Shown: piece after piece, positions 8,445 to 19,218 of the stretch
Numbering within the stretch: the stretch's first letter is position 1
Layout: every line of letters begins with the position of its first letter
Origin: Azospirillum canadense
GTDB taxonomy: Bacteria; Pseudomonadota; Alphaproteobacteria; Azospirillales; Azospirillaceae
Length of the DNA stretch: 64,000 nt
Direction: 5' to 3'
Assembly: GCF_025961225.1 (NCBI RefSeq)
Contig: NZ_JAOQNG010000007.1
Location: 880,501-944,500 of the forward strand
Made by a program: the position numbers and the translations under genes
Notes under the pieces: generated by a model
Seen by the model: the letters and a program-made list of their open reading frames with translations, nothing else
Database searches by the model: none
Told to the model about the DNA's origin: nothing

Positions 8445-8804
8445 ATGCGCTCTGTATTTGTGGCGATCGTTGCTTCCGTGGCCGCTGTTACCACGACCGC
8501 CTTAGCTGATGGCAAGCGCGACATGACAGTTTTGAACCGAACGGGTTCGGACATCGCGGAAATCTACGTCTCGCCAGCTGGAGCAGCGCGTTGGAATGAC
8601 AACGTCATGGACCAGGAAGTGCTGCAGGATGGTGACCTGGTCAGCGTTCATCTGAGTGAGGATAACGCCTGTGTCGCTGACGTCATGGTGGTCTTTGACG
8701 ACGAAGAAACCGTGGAATGGAGCGGTCTCGACCTCTGCCGGGCCTCGTCGGTTGCGCTCCGCCATGACCGCTCGGCACGGCGAACTTGGGCGGAGCACCT
8801 CTGA
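8445..8804 (+). CDS. Small secreted protein of unknown function
   Basis: This 119-residue product has a clear signal peptide (MRSVFVAIVAS..., predicted cleavage after ALA near residue 21). The mature domain has the pattern LNRTGSDIAEIYVSP, a central acidic stretch, two cysteines about 25-30 residues apart (NACVAD and DLCRAS) and VEWSGLDL. Similar short periplasmic beta-rich proteins are widespread in Alphaproteobacteria without assigned function. The chosen ATG follows GGGGGAG; an upstream in-frame start at 8085 would destroy the signal peptide. Its two Cys could form a disulfide. No operon partner is seen. Confidence 0.65.
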   Translation: MRSVFVAIVASVAAVTTTALADGKRDMTVLNRTGSDIAEIYVSPAGAARWNDNVMDQEVLQDGDLVSVHLSEDNACVADVMVVFDDEETVEWSGLDLCRASSVALRHDRSARRTWAEHL

Positions 8805-8913
8805 GGCTCGCGCGTCATTGATCAAGCACACCATTGCGTTCTGGTCCGCGGTCGATGTGGTTGATGACGAAACTGTTCTGATACTGCGCGAGCAGCAACG
8901 GTGCGGAGCACGG

Positions 8914-9096
8914 TTACTTCAGGTCGGAAAGGCAAGTCGTCAGTGAAGCGATCGCGTCGGTGTTGCGCCAGGCAAGGTGTGTTGCCGTACGCAGCCGCTC
9001 GGAAGGGTCCCGGCGCCTTGCGCGATCGGCAAGGCCGACGGCGATGTCGACGTAAGCCGACGCGTCCGAGGCAACGGTGTGGGTGATGCCGATCCC
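8914..9096 (-). pseudogene. C-terminal remnant resembling a TPR/GT41 glycosyltransferase
   Basis: On the minus strand a frame encodes about 60 residues including DASAYVDIAVGLADR and a closing stretch before the stop at 8914. The pattern (aYVdiAvrLA-D-a-R) resembles the end of SPINDLY/O-GlcNAc-transferase-like glycosyltransferases, where it closes the nucleotide-sugar domain. The rest of such a gene is absent, so this looks like a relic. The identification is by family pattern only. Confidence 0.35.
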
Positions 9097-9116
9097 CTCA
9101 CGCGCGATCGACTTGA

Positions 9117-9155
9117 CTAACTTGACCAATTACGTCCGTCGCGCTAACTTGGCCA
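9117..9155. promoter_or_regulatory. Direct repeat upstream of toxin-antitoxin genes, candidate operator
   Basis: CTAACTTGACCA (9117-9128) and CTAACTTGGCCA (9144-9155) are 12-base direct repeats differing at one position, with starts 27 bases apart. They end 19 bases before the antitoxin ATG. Phd/YefM antitoxins usually autorepress by binding repeats at this location. Confidence 0.5.
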
Positions 9156-9174
9156 CGTTGGTTAGGGAGGAGTC

Positions 9175-9432
9175 ATGGATCAGATCAGCCTGTACGACGC
9201 CAAAACCCATCTGTCGGGCCTGGTCGACCGCGCGGCCGCCGGGGAGGAGTTCGTCATCGCCAAGAACGGCGTTCCCATGGCCAAGCTGGTGCCGTTTCCC
9301 AAGCCGAACGGGCCGCGCACGCCGGCGCGCGCGCTGGGCCTGACCCGCATCGCGCCGGACTTCGACGATCCCGATGCGGACATCGAGGCGCTGTTCGCGG
9401 GCGAGGAGACCGGCGGCGAGGGCCGCGTCTGA
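9175..9432 (+). CDS. Phd/YefM-family antitoxin
   Basis: This 85-residue protein begins with the Phd/YefM fold signature: YDAKTHLSGLVDRAAAGEEFVI, then AKNGVPMAKLVPF (residues 6-42). This N-terminal part dimerises and binds operator DNA. The acidic, probably disordered C-terminus (DFDDPDADIEALFAGEE) is the usual toxin-neutralising segment. A strong AGGGAGGAG precedes the ATG. Its stop overlaps the toxin start by one base (TGATG), giving translational coupling so that antitoxin is made first. The tandem repeats upstream are likely its operator. Confidence 0.9.
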   Translation: MDQISLYDAKTHLSGLVDRAAAGEEFVIAKNGVPMAKLVPFPKPNGPRTPARALGLTRIAPDFDDPDADIEALFAGEETGGEGRV

Positions 9433-9818
9433 TGGACCTCCTGCTCGACACACACGTGTTTCTCTGGTGGGATGCCGGCGCCGACCCGATCAGCCCGGCC
9501 GTGCGCGCCGCCATCGCCGATCCGGACAATCGGGTCTACGTAAGCGCCGCGTCCGTGTGGGAGATCGCGATCAAGGCCGGGAAGGGGAAGCTCGCCTTCT
9601 CCGGGTCGCCCAGCAGCGCCATCGCCCAGAACGCTTTCCTGCCGCTGCCCATGACGCCCGAGCACGCGGAGCGTGCCGGGGGGCTCGACTGGGCGCACCC
9701 GGACCCGTTCGACCGCATGCTCGTGGCGCAGGCTGAAAAGGAAAGCCTGACGCTGGTCCACGCCGACGGGGTGATCGCCGACTACAAAGGCGTCGCCCAG
9801 CTGTGGGCGCGCGCCTGA
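9432..9818 (+). CDS. PIN-domain toxin (VapC-like)
   Basis: This 128-residue PIN-domain protein has LLLDTHVFLWW at the N-terminus (Asp6), SVWEIAIKAGKGKL (Glu41-42 region) and DPFDRMLVAQA (two Asp near 92-95), which together form the Mg-binding acidic site of this RNase family. These features match the VapC subgroup that pairs with Phd/YefM-type antitoxins. VapC toxins cleave tRNA or rRNA; the specific target cannot be read here. It is translationally coupled to the antitoxin. The C-terminus overlaps a possible GTG start for the next gene. Confidence 0.9.
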   Translation: MDLLLDTHVFLWWDAGADPISPAVRAAIADPDNRVYVSAASVWEIAIKAGKGKLAFSGSPSSAIAQNAFLPLPMTPEHAERAGGLDWAHPDPFDRMLVAQAEKESLTLVHADGVIADYKGVAQLWARA

Positions 9819-9874
9819 CGAAGCCGCTCGCGCCGAAGGGCGCCAGGCCCGCTGTCGAACCGGAAAAGCGCCGC

Positions 9875-11050
9875 ATGGAGCTGGACACGGTGTGCCGGGA
9901 TTGCGCCGCCGCCCTGCGGGGCGGCCCGTCGCGCTGTCCGAAGTGCGGCGGCCGCCGGCTCGTCACGCATCCAGAGCTCCACGCGCTCAGCATCGCGCAC
10001 ATCGACTGCGACGCCTTTTACGCCACGGTGGAGAAGCGCGACCGGCCGGAACTTGCCGGCAAGCCGGTCATCGTCGGCGGCGATCACAGGGGCGTGGTGG
10101 CGGCCTGCGATTACACAGCGCGCCTGTCTGGCGTGCGTTCGGCGATGTCGATCCGCGAGGCTCTGGAACGTTGCCCCGACGCCGTCATCATCCCGCCGGA
10201 CATGGCGAAGTACAAAGCCGTTGGGTATCGTGCCCGCGAGATTATGGGCGCCTTTACTGACCTGGTCCAGCCGCTCTCCATCGACGAAGCCTTCCTCGAT
10301 CTGTCCGGCGTGCGTGAACGCCTGAGCATCAGCCCGGCCCAGGCCCTGGTGGAGATCGTCCGCCGCTTCGAAGGCGAGCTGCGCATCACCGCCTCCATCG
10401 GGCTCGGGCCGAACAAGCTGATGAGCAAGATCGGCTCTGACCAGGACAAGCCGCGGGGCTTCTTCGTCGTCGGCCGGGCAGAAGCCGCCGCCTTTCTAGC
10501 GCCCAAGCGGGTCACCATCCTGTGGGGGGTCGGCCCGGCGTTGGAGCGGAAGCTGTGGGCCGACGGCATCACCACCGTCGGCGACCTCCAGAGTAAGGAC
10601 GAGCTGTGGCTGGCCAGGCGCTATGGACGTATGGGGCCGGTGTTGTACCGCTTTGCGCGGGGCGAGGACGACCGCCGGGTCGAGCCGGAAGGTCCCAGCA
10701 AATCGATTTCCGCGGAAACGACCTTTGACTGGGACGTGTCGACGGCCGCGGCGCTCCGGGAGGAGCTGCGCCCGCTGGCGGAGAAGGTGGAGCGCCGCAT
10801 GGCGCGGGAAGGGGTGCGCGGCCGCAGCATTGTGGTGAAGTTCAAAGCCGCCGACTTCACCCAGTTCACCCGCTCCCGCCGCGTCGAGCCAACCCGTTCG
10901 GCCGAAGACATCCTCCAGGTCGCTGACGAAATCCTGGAGGCTGAAGCCGATGGTCGGGCTTTCCGGCTCATCGGCGTCGGCTGTACGGACCTGATCAACC
11001 CGGCGGAGGATCCGGAACCCGACCTGTTCGGATTCTCCGGGAGTCCGTAG
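9875..11050 (+). CDS. dinB: DNA polymerase IV with N-terminal zinc finger
   Basis: This Y-family translesion polymerase has 391 residues from the chosen ATG. An N-terminal CRDC...CPKC zinc finger (C7, C10, C21, C24) precedes the palm, a layout seen in alphaproteobacterial DinB. Catalytic acidic residues are in HIDCDAFYA and SIDEAFLDLSG. The thumb helix-hairpin-helix (LWGVGPALERKL) and the little-finger domain (about 240-345) are complete. A GTG at 9803 in the same frame, inside the toxin gene, is an alternative start that would add 24 residues. The ATG at 9875 was preferred because it places the Cys cluster as in relatives. It bypasses DNA lesions with low fidelity. Confidence 0.93.
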   Translation: MELDTVCRDCAAALRGGPSRCPKCGGRRLVTHPELHALSIAHIDCDAFYATVEKRDRPELAGKPVIVGGDHRGVVAACDYTARLSGVRSAMSIREALERCPDAVIIPPDMAKYKAVGYRAREIMGAFTDLVQPLSIDEAFLDLSGVRERLSISPAQALVEIVRRFEGELRITASIGLGPNKLMSKIGSDQDKPRGFFVVGRAEAAAFLAPKRVTILWGVGPALERKLWADGITTVGDLQSKDELWLARRYGRMGPVLYRFARGEDDRRVEPEGPSKSISAETTFDWDVSTAAALREELRPLAEKVERRMAREGVRGRSIVVKFKAADFTQFTRSRRVEPTRSAEDILQVADEILEAEADGRAFRLIGVGCTDLINPAEDPEPDLFGFSGSP

Positions 11051-11376
11051 ATCGCTTGAGGAGGCTTCCCTGAGCGCCGGCTTAGAGAAGGGCGGCCGCT
11101 CCAAGTGTCAATTGCACAAACCAAGCGCTCATTTGGAATCAATTTCCATAAGTTCCCTTATAAGGCTTATGCTTGACGGTGGGGTTGATTCTATCCTTAA
11201 GTGCAACTTTTGTGTCAGTGCAAGGGCTTACCGGGCCAAGGGGCCGCGGCTCACGGCGTCGTTAGGTGCCTGGGACGCCGGCCACAGCGCTGGTCGCGAC
11301 AGCGAAGGCACAGCGTCCGTGCTCCCGGCGTCTCTCGGCAGCCGGTCGGACATCTGATGTGCAGTCGTGGAGCCGC
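11051..11376. other. Intergenic region carrying repeat copy B
   Basis: Between dinB and the next genes I see only the dispersed repeat and a short AT-richer stretch with CATAAG and CTTAT arms (11147-11170). No convincing gene is present. Confidence 0.5.
11147..11235. repeat. Dispersed repeat, copy B (long form)
   Basis: The core at 11187-11235 matches copies A and C. The similarity to copy C extends upstream through an AT-rich segment with CATAAG...CTTAT arms. Copy C sits beside an IS30 transposase fragment, so the repeat may be an IS30-type element end. Confidence 0.65.
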
Positions 11377-11580
11377 TCACGGGACCGGGCGCCAATGCTT
11401 GCGGTCGCCCAGCGCGTCGACGCTGACGAGGAGTTCGTCGCTGGGCAGGCCGTCCTCCAGGAGCAGGCGGGCGTGCGGGAGTTGGCCCGGCTTGTCGACG
11501 AGGGCGGTGACGACGTAGATCTTGGGCGAGCCGGCCGCCCGGGTGAAGCGGTCCCCGACCTGAACCGAAGCGCGTGCCAT
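11377..11580 (-). CDS. Conserved-looking small hypothetical protein
   Basis: This 67-residue product (MARASVQVGDRFTRAAG...) has a short beta-rich core: YVVTALVDKPGQLPHARLLLED, then LLVSVDALGDRKHW. The ATG at 11580 follows a strong GAGGGGAGGGGAG and was preferred over one five codons upstream. The gene lies 11 bases after the stop of the next minus-strand gene, so the two form a small operon. I do not recognise a family. The even residue composition and ribosome-binding site support a real gene. Confidence 0.55.
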   Translation of the reverse strand: MARASVQVGDRFTRAAGSPKIYVVTALVDKPGQLPHARLLLEDGLPSDELLVSVDALGDRKHWRPVP

Positions 11581-11591
11581 CTCCCCTCCCC

Positions 11592-11924
11592 TCACGGAAG
11601 GCCGGCGAGCTCGTCGAGCAGCTGCTGGTACTGGTTGGGCGGCAGCGCCCGTTTGTCCGCGGCCATGCGGCGCAGGGCCTCAATGCCCGCCGGCGTGAAG
11701 GTCGCCTTCAGCCAGTGCGCGCCGTCGTCCACCAGAGACAACAGGCCACGCTCGATCATGCTCTGCACCGCGGCGGCCGGCTTGGGCTGGCCCTTGTGCG
11801 GGCCGGTCGCCCAGCGCTTGACCAGGATGCCGTCATGAATGGAACGAGCGCTGTTGAGCCGGAGCATGAACTCGCGCCGGATCAGGTCGCGCTCCTTGGG
11901 CAGAAAGTCAGGCGTGGCGGTCAT
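11592..11924 (-). CDS. Hypothetical DNA-associated small protein
   Basis: This 110-residue protein begins MTATPDFLPKERDLIRREF. It contains a segment that reads like a winged-helix end (AVQSMIERGLLSLVDDGAHWLKATFTPAG, with 'Rgll...a.fT.aG'), commonly seen in MarR-like and plasmid-borne proteins. No catalytic residues are evident. It is the first gene of a two-gene minus-strand operon with the 67-residue protein. Its start lies back to back with the RecD2-like gene, so their promoters share the region 11925-12217. The function is unknown. Confidence 0.55.
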   Translation of the reverse strand: MTATPDFLPKERDLIRREFMLRLNSARSIHDGILVKRWATGPHKGQPKPAAAVQSMIERGLLSLVDDGAHWLKATFTPAGIEALRRMAADKRALPPNQYQQLLDELAGLP

Positions 11925-12217
11925 CGTTGCTCATGGTGTGTCGAAGCGGCGCTGAGATGTAGCGCGCTCGGCTGAGGGAGAGAAGAGGCCCGAGTGGATT
12001 GGCCGCCCGGCAAAGGGGCCAAAGCCATGCCGCGGGTGCGCGGCTCCAATCACAAAGCGATGTTGAATGCCGAGCCCGCTCCCGTTTTTGAAGGAAGTCC
12101 TCGGATGGTATCGCGGCGACGGGTGGTCCGCGTGTGAAGCATCCAGCTCGGTGTTGGACCGTTGCAGCCGAAAAGATGGGTTGTGCGCCGGTGGGCACGG
12201 GCTGCATCATGGATCGA
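11925..12217. other. Divergent intergenic region before the helicase gene
   Basis: About 290 bases separate the minus-strand pair from the RecD2-like gene. I see no gene and no strong operator. An in-frame ATG at 12134 could lengthen the helicase by 28 residues. Confidence 0.4.
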
Positions 12218-14404
<2,187 letters not shown>

Positions 14405-14439
14405 GTATCGTCGCCATGACCGCACACAAGGACGAGGCC

Positions 14440-15864
14440 ATGGCACGGGGGAAGGAGATCACCGCCGACAAGCTGGAGGCGCTCGGAGCGAAGCGGCTGG
14501 CCGACCTGCTTGCCGAGTTGGCCGCCGCCGACCCGGTCGTGCGCAAGGCCGCCAAGCTGGCCCTAGCCGCGGGGGAGAGCCCGACCAAGCTGGTCGCCGC
14601 GATCGACAAACGCCTGCGCACCATCGCCCGCTCCAAGAGCTTCATCGCGTGGGACAAGCGCAAGCCCCTGGTCCAGGAGCTCGACAACCTGCGCACCACC
14701 ATCGTCGCCACGCTCGCGCCCGTCGACGCCCGGGCGGCGGCGGAGCGCATGGTGGACTTCCTCAACCTCTCCGACACGCTGTACGAGCGGGTCGACGACG
14801 GCGCCGGCACGGTGGCGGTGTTTCGCCGTGCGGTCGAGGACCTCGGGCGCTTGTGGGCCCAGCTTCCGGCGGTCGACCCGGAGGCGCTGGCCCGCCTTGC
14901 CCTGGCTTTGCTCCGGTCCAACGAGTACGGCGTGAAGGACGGCGTCGTCTCCGCCCTGGGCCCGGCCCTGGGAGCGGACGGGCGGGCACGGCTGAAGGCC
15001 ATGCTCCAGGAAGCCCTCGGTGCGGCGCCAAAGGCGCGCGGAAAGGACCGAGGCTTTGACGACCGGCGCTTCACGCTGGCGCAAGCGCTGGCCGAGCTGG
15101 CGGACGTGGAGGACGACGTCGACGGCTTCATTGCCGCGGTCCAGGCGCAGGGCAGCGGGGTCGGGGACGCAGTCGCGGTGGCCAAGCGCCTGCTCAAGGC
15201 GGGGCGGGCACAGGACGCGCTCGCGTGGCTTGACCGCGTTCCCGACCGCCGCCGCAACCCGGACCTCGAGGAGCTGCTGTATTTTGGCGGCTGGCCGAAG
15301 GACGAGGCGACTGACCTGCGCATCGCCGCCCTCGATGCCTTGGGTCGCAAGGACGAGGCGCAGCGGCTCCGCTGGACCAGCTTCACCGAAACGCTCGACG
15401 CCGACCACCTGCGCGACTTCCTCAAGCGCCTGCCCGACTTCGAGGATTTCGAGGCCGAGGAAAAGGCCAAGGAGATCGCCCGCCGCTTTCCCGACCCGCA
15501 CCGGGCGCTGGCCTTCTTCGTCGCTTGGCGCGACGTTCACGGCGCCGCGCAGCTGGTCCGCGAGCGGCTGGAGGAGTTCGACGGCCGCGACTACCGCACG
15601 CTGCCGGCCGCCGCCGAGGCGCTCGCCGGCAAGCACCCGGTCGCGGCCACCCTGCTCTACCGGCGCATGATCGAGAGTATCCTCGGCCGCGCCAGCGCCA
15701 GCCAGTACGGCTACGCCGTGCGCGATGTGCGCCATTGCGAAAGCCTGGCCGGGCAGCTGCCGGAGGACGCCGGCATCGAGAGCCACGACGCCTTCATGGC
15801 CCGCCTGCGCCAGGAGCACGGCCGCAAGGCCAAGTTTTGGGAGCTCCTCCGCGACGGTGGCTGA
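14440..15864 (+). CDS. DUF6880 family protein
   Basis: This 474-residue protein is built almost entirely of helices in a repeat-like arrangement. The N-terminus (ITADKLEALGAKRLADLLAEL, then a SFIAWDKRKPLVQEL segment and ERVDDGAGTVAVFRRA) matches the DUF6880 signature. ATG at 14440 was chosen because it follows AAGGACGAGG and matches the usual family start. Upstream in-frame ATGs exist, including one at 14401 that overlaps the helicase stop as ATGA. The function of the family is unknown; it contains no catalytic motif that I can identify. Close linkage to the helicase gene suggests joint expression. Confidence 0.8.
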   Translation: MARGKEITADKLEALGAKRLADLLAELAAADPVVRKAAKLALAAGESPTKLVAAIDKRLRTIARSKSFIAWDKRKPLVQELDNLRTTIVATLAPVDARAAAERMVDFLNLSDTLYERVDDGAGTVAVFRRAVEDLGRLWAQLPAVDPEALARLALALLRSNEYGVKDGVVSALGPALGADGRARLKAMLQEALGAAPKARGKDRGFDDRRFTLAQALAELADVEDDVDGFIAAVQAQGSGVGDAVAVAKRLLKAGRAQDALAWLDRVPDRRRNPDLEELLYFGGWPKDEATDLRIAALDALGRKDEAQRLRWTSFTETLDADHLRDFLKRLPDFEDFEAEEKAKEIARRFPDPHRALAFFVAWRDVHGAAQLVRERLEEFDGRDYRTLPAAAEALAGKHPVAATLLYRRMIESILGRASASQYGYAVRDVRHCESLAGQLPEDAGIESHDAFMARLRQEHGRKAKFWELLRDGG

Positions 15865-16006
15865 GTTAAGACCGTCGCATTGAGCGTTGCCTTTGTCAGC
15901 GCGCCGATGGCCCTTCGTCCGCGCACCACCGAATGGGCGATTGTCCAAGGACAGCGGATTGGGATCATATCACCCGGTAAGCGCCTCGCCGGAGCAGGGA
16001 TCCTTT

Positions 16007-18286
16007 ATGCCGTCTCTCACCGTTGACCTCGCCGCGCTGTTGAGCACGGTTCGCCGGCCCGGGGACTTTGTCGCCTCCGGCACCACCGAGCTGCTGGCGC
16101 CCCTGATCGAGGTCGACGGCGTTGGTCCCATCGCTCTGCCGCTTCTGCCGGTCCAGGCGGAACAACTCGTTGGCGTGGCCGAACGCGCACCTTATGGCCG
16201 CGGTCCGGAGACCATAGTCGATGCAACGACGCGGCGGACCTGGCAGATCGCCGCCAATCGCGTCCATATCCGGGGCCGCCATTGGCAACAAACGCTGGAT
16301 GGCATCCTGGCGCGTGTGGCCGCGGGGCTGGGCGTGAGCGAACCGGTTTCCGCGGACCTCTACAAGCTGCTGCTCTACGGCCCGGGCGATTTCTTCGTCA
16401 GCCACCGCGACACGGAAAAGGCTCCCGGCATGTTCGCCACGCTGGTGATCGCCTTGCCGTCCTTGTCCAGTGGCGGCGAACTCATCGTGCGGCACAAGGA
16501 GCGCGAGGTCCAGGTTGACCTGAGCAGTGAGGAGCCGTCGGAGGTGGCGTTTGCCGCCTTCTACGCCGACTGTCCCCACGAGGTCCGGCCCGTCACCGCC
16601 GGCCACCGGCTGGTACTGGTCTACAACTTGCTGCGCCCGCGGCGGGGACCGCTCCCCATGCCCCCGGACCACGATCGCGAAACGGCGCGCGCCGCGGCAC
16701 TCCTCAATGGCTGGGCAAGGGCCAGGCGAGGGCCTGAGGATGAGGCGCCCGAAAAATTGATCTATCCGCTGGAGCATGCCTACACGTTGGCCGAACTCGG
16801 GTTTGCGGCGTTGAAGGGGGCTGATGCGGCGGTGGCGGGCGTGCTCGCCGCGGCGGCACAGCAGGCCGACTGCGACCTCAACTTGGCCCTGATGGTGATC
16901 GAGGAGAGCGGCCCCGCCGAGTACGCGGGGTCGTACCGTCGCCGCTGGTCGGAGCCGGACGAGGACGAGTTCGAGGTCATCGAGGTCAGCGAGCGCTCGG
17001 CGGTTCTCACCAATTGGCGGTCGCTCGACGGCACGCCCACACCGCTCGGGGACATTCCGGTCGAGGATGAGGACGTCGCGCCGCCTGGTGCCCTGGATGA
17101 CCTCGAGCCGGATGAGGAGCACTTTCTGGAGGCGACCGGCAACGAAGGCGCTTCCTTCGAGCGCACCTACCGCCGAGCGGCCCTGGTGCTGTGGCCGCGC
17201 ACCGGGTTTCTCGCCGTGTTGAGCCAAGCCGGCCTGGCCACTACCCTGCCCTATCTGGAGACCCTGACCGATCGATGGGAGGCCGTCGGGGGCGACCGCC
17301 GCTCCCCACTGTGGCAGCAGGCCCACGCGCTGTCCAAGCACATGCTGGCGCGCTGGGCGGGCCGCGACTGGCCAGGGCATGGGCGAGCACCGAGCGACAC
17401 CGCGCGCATGCTGGGCCTGCTGAGCCGGCTCGCCGACGCGCCACGGATCGCCGCAGCCCTCGAAGGGCTCGCCGCTCGCGGTGGCTTCAGCAAGGAGGAC
17501 GCCGACGCCATCATCGGCGCCGCCGGTGTATTGGCGCCCAAGCGGGCCAACGCGCTCATTGCGCGCCTCATCGCCGCAAGAGCCGGCACATCGCTGGACG
17601 CCTGCGGCGCGCTGTTGGCCCGTGCCGCCACCGCGTGGCCGCCGGAGCGGCAAGCCGGCCTGATCGATGTTGCTACAATCCTGGTCGACGCCCTGCCCGG
17701 CGATCCGGCCCGCGCGGTGCCACGCGATGCCTGGTCAGGCGGCGTGATCCCTGTGTCGCCGGGCTTTGTCGTCGATCTCCTCACCGCACTCGGGGCGATC
17801 GACTCCGCGTTGGCCGCGCGCGCAGGCGCGTATTTGCTAGCGTGGCCGGCAACGTACCATGTCGACAGGGTGCTCGTTCCGGCCGTGATAAAACTCGTCG
17901 CCGCGCCCGCAACCCGAGGAATGGCGGCGGTCGAACGGCTGCGTGACGCATGCCTCACTCACCTGCGCGCCCGCATCGCTGAGCCCCTCGAGGCACCACA
18001 GGACTGGCGGCGGAAGGCAGCGCGCGTCTGTTCATGCCCGCATTGTCGCGACCTCGACGATTTCCTCGACGAACCCACCCAGAAGGTTTGGGTGTTCAAA
18101 GCCGCCGAACCACTGCGCAGCCATGTCGAGGGAACGATCCAGCGGGTACGGAGCGATGTCGATGTGACCACCGATCGGCGGGGACGCCCCTACCGCTTGG
18201 TCGCCACCAAGAACCAGGCCAGCTACGAGCGACGGGTAAGGCAACGCAAGCATGACCTGGAAAACGTGGCACGTCTGCAAACCTGA
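16007..18286 (+). CDS. Large 2OG-Fe(II) dioxygenase-domain protein
   Basis: The product has 759 residues. The first about 215 residues form a 2-oxoglutarate/Fe(II) dioxygenase of the prolyl-hydroxylase type. The metal triad is H133-x-D135 in SHRDTEK plus H191 in DCPHEV, and R201 in GHRLVLVYN would hold the 2OG carboxylate. The long helical remainder (about 250-720) has no family that I recognise and ends with a Cys/His cluster (CSCPHCRDLDDFL) that may bind zinc. The ATG has GGAGCAGGG upstream; an earlier in-frame ATG at 15887 lacks one. The enzyme could modify protein or nucleic acid, and the target is unknown. It follows the DUF6880 gene by about 140 bases in the same direction. Confidence 0.82.
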   Translation: MPSLTVDLAALLSTVRRPGDFVASGTTELLAPLIEVDGVGPIALPLLPVQAEQLVGVAERAPYGRGPETIVDATTRRTWQIAANRVHIRGRHWQQTLDGILARVAAGLGVSEPVSADLYKLLLYGPGDFFVSHRDTEKAPGMFATLVIALPSLSSGGELIVRHKEREVQVDLSSEEPSEVAFAAFYADCPHEVRPVTAGHRLVLVYNLLRPRRGPLPMPPDHDRETARAAALLNGWARARRGPEDEAPEKLIYPLEHAYTLAELGFAALKGADAAVAGVLAAAAQQADCDLNLALMVIEESGPAEYAGSYRRRWSEPDEDEFEVIEVSERSAVLTNWRSLDGTPTPLGDIPVEDEDVAPPGALDDLEPDEEHFLEATGNEGASFERTYRRAALVLWPRTGFLAVLSQAGLATTLPYLETLTDRWEAVGGDRRSPLWQQAHALSKHMLARWAGRDWPGHGRAPSDTARMLGLLSRLADAPRIAAALEGLAARGGFSKEDADAIIGAAGVLAPKRANALIARLIAARAGTSLDACGALLARAATAWPPERQAGLIDVATILVDALPGDPARAVPRDAWSGGVIPVSPGFVVDLLTALGAIDSALAARAGAYLLAWPATYHVDRVLVPAVIKLVAAPATRGMAAVERLRDACLTHLRARIAEPLEAPQDWRRKAARVCSCPHCRDLDDFLDEPTQKVWVFKAAEPLRSHVEGTIQRVRSDVDVTTDRRGRPYRLVATKNQASYERRVRQRKHDLENVARLQT

Positions 18287-18409
18287 TTGGTCGTCGCGGC
18301 CGTGGACACGAACGCCGCGCAATGTCCAGCGTTGCCCCCATGAACACTTGTCCGGCACGATCACGGTGCGTTATGGCGATGATCGGAGATTGTCAAACCA
18401 ACCGGTGCC

Positions 18410-18719
18410 ATGCCGCTGCTTGCCAAGGGATTGGATGGGACTGTCTTCCACGCCTGGGCGATGTCGCCAGCTGCGTGGAATGAGCTGAAAGCCAAGTACC
18501 GGGACCGGGGCCTCAGCGCGTCCTGCTGTGGCCGGGCGGTCATTCCGGTCCGCTCATCGACGGGCTGGCAGAGTTCTTCCGCCATGTTCCGGGCAAGGCT
18601 TGCGCCGGCCGGGAAAGCCCGGACCACATTGTGGCCAAAAGCGTGATCGCCCGCGCCGCCGCGACACTCGGCCTCGCCGTAACGACGGAAGCACGCGGGG
18701 CGGGCTGGGTGGCCCTCTG
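18410..18719 (+). pseudogene. CoiA-like nuclease gene, 5' part (frameshifted)
   Basis: The frame opens MPLLAKGLDGTVFHAW and proceeds through LSASCCGRAVIPVRSS, the start of a CoiA-like protein with its early Cys pair. Near 18570-18573 one base appears to be missing. The next frame then continues FFRHVPGKACAGRESPDHI and VTTEARGAGW, exactly as expected for the family. At 18720 an IS3-family element interrupts it. The 3' part resumes at 20479. CoiA-like proteins carry a restriction-type nuclease domain. This copy cannot be expressed as a full protein. Confidence 0.75.
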
Positions 18720-18783
18720 TGCCAACGTCGAGTGAGACAGCCGCCTCCTGAAATGATCAGTAGAGGGCGCTGTTGAGGACCCG

Positions 18784-19218
18784 ATGAGCACGAAGACCCC
18801 GCCCCAGCTTCCCGCCCTCCATTCGGCTCCGGATCCGGAGGTCAGCGATCGACCGCAACGCCGGACCTTCAGTGTGGCCGACAAGCTGCGCATCCTGGAG
18901 GAGGTCGACCGCGCTCGCCCTGGCGATGTGGGTGCCATTCTGCGCCGCGAAGGGCTGTACTCCTCCAATGTCGGGCGATGGCGCCGGCAGCGCGATGCCG
19001 GCATGCTGCGCGGACTGGCGCCGGCCAAGCCCGGCCCGAAGAGCCCGCCGGCCAATCCGTTGAAAAGCGACGTAGAGCGCCTGGAGCGGGAGAACGCACG
19101 CCTGCGCGAGCGCCTCACCCGCGCCGAGGCGGTCATCGATCTCCAAAACTTTCCGACGTGCTGGGACTTCCGCTGCCCTCGACGGACCGCGACGAGAGTC
19201 GGTGATGGCCGCCATTGA
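18784..19218 (+). CDS. IS3-family OrfA (frameshifted at its end)
   Basis: The 144-residue product starts with an HTH_Tnp_1-type domain (FSVADKLRILEEVDRARPGD, then GLYSSNVGRWRRQRDAG), followed by a leucine-zipper coiled coil (DVERLERENARLRERLTRAEAVI). After AVIDLQ the reading continues into an unlikely Cys/Arg-rich tail. Shifting frame at the AAAA run near 19144 instead gives KLSDVLGLPLPS and a stop at 19203-19205 that overlaps the orfB ATG, as in related elements. One A has probably been lost, or the element uses a frameshift. OrfA normally supplies the DNA-binding half of the transposase. Confidence 0.8.
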   Translation: MSTKTPPQLPALHSAPDPEVSDRPQRRTFSVADKLRILEEVDRARPGDVGAILRREGLYSSNVGRWRRQRDAGMLRGLAPAKPGPKSPPANPLKSDVERLERENARLRERLTRAEAVIDLQNFPTCWDFRCPRRTATRVGDGRH

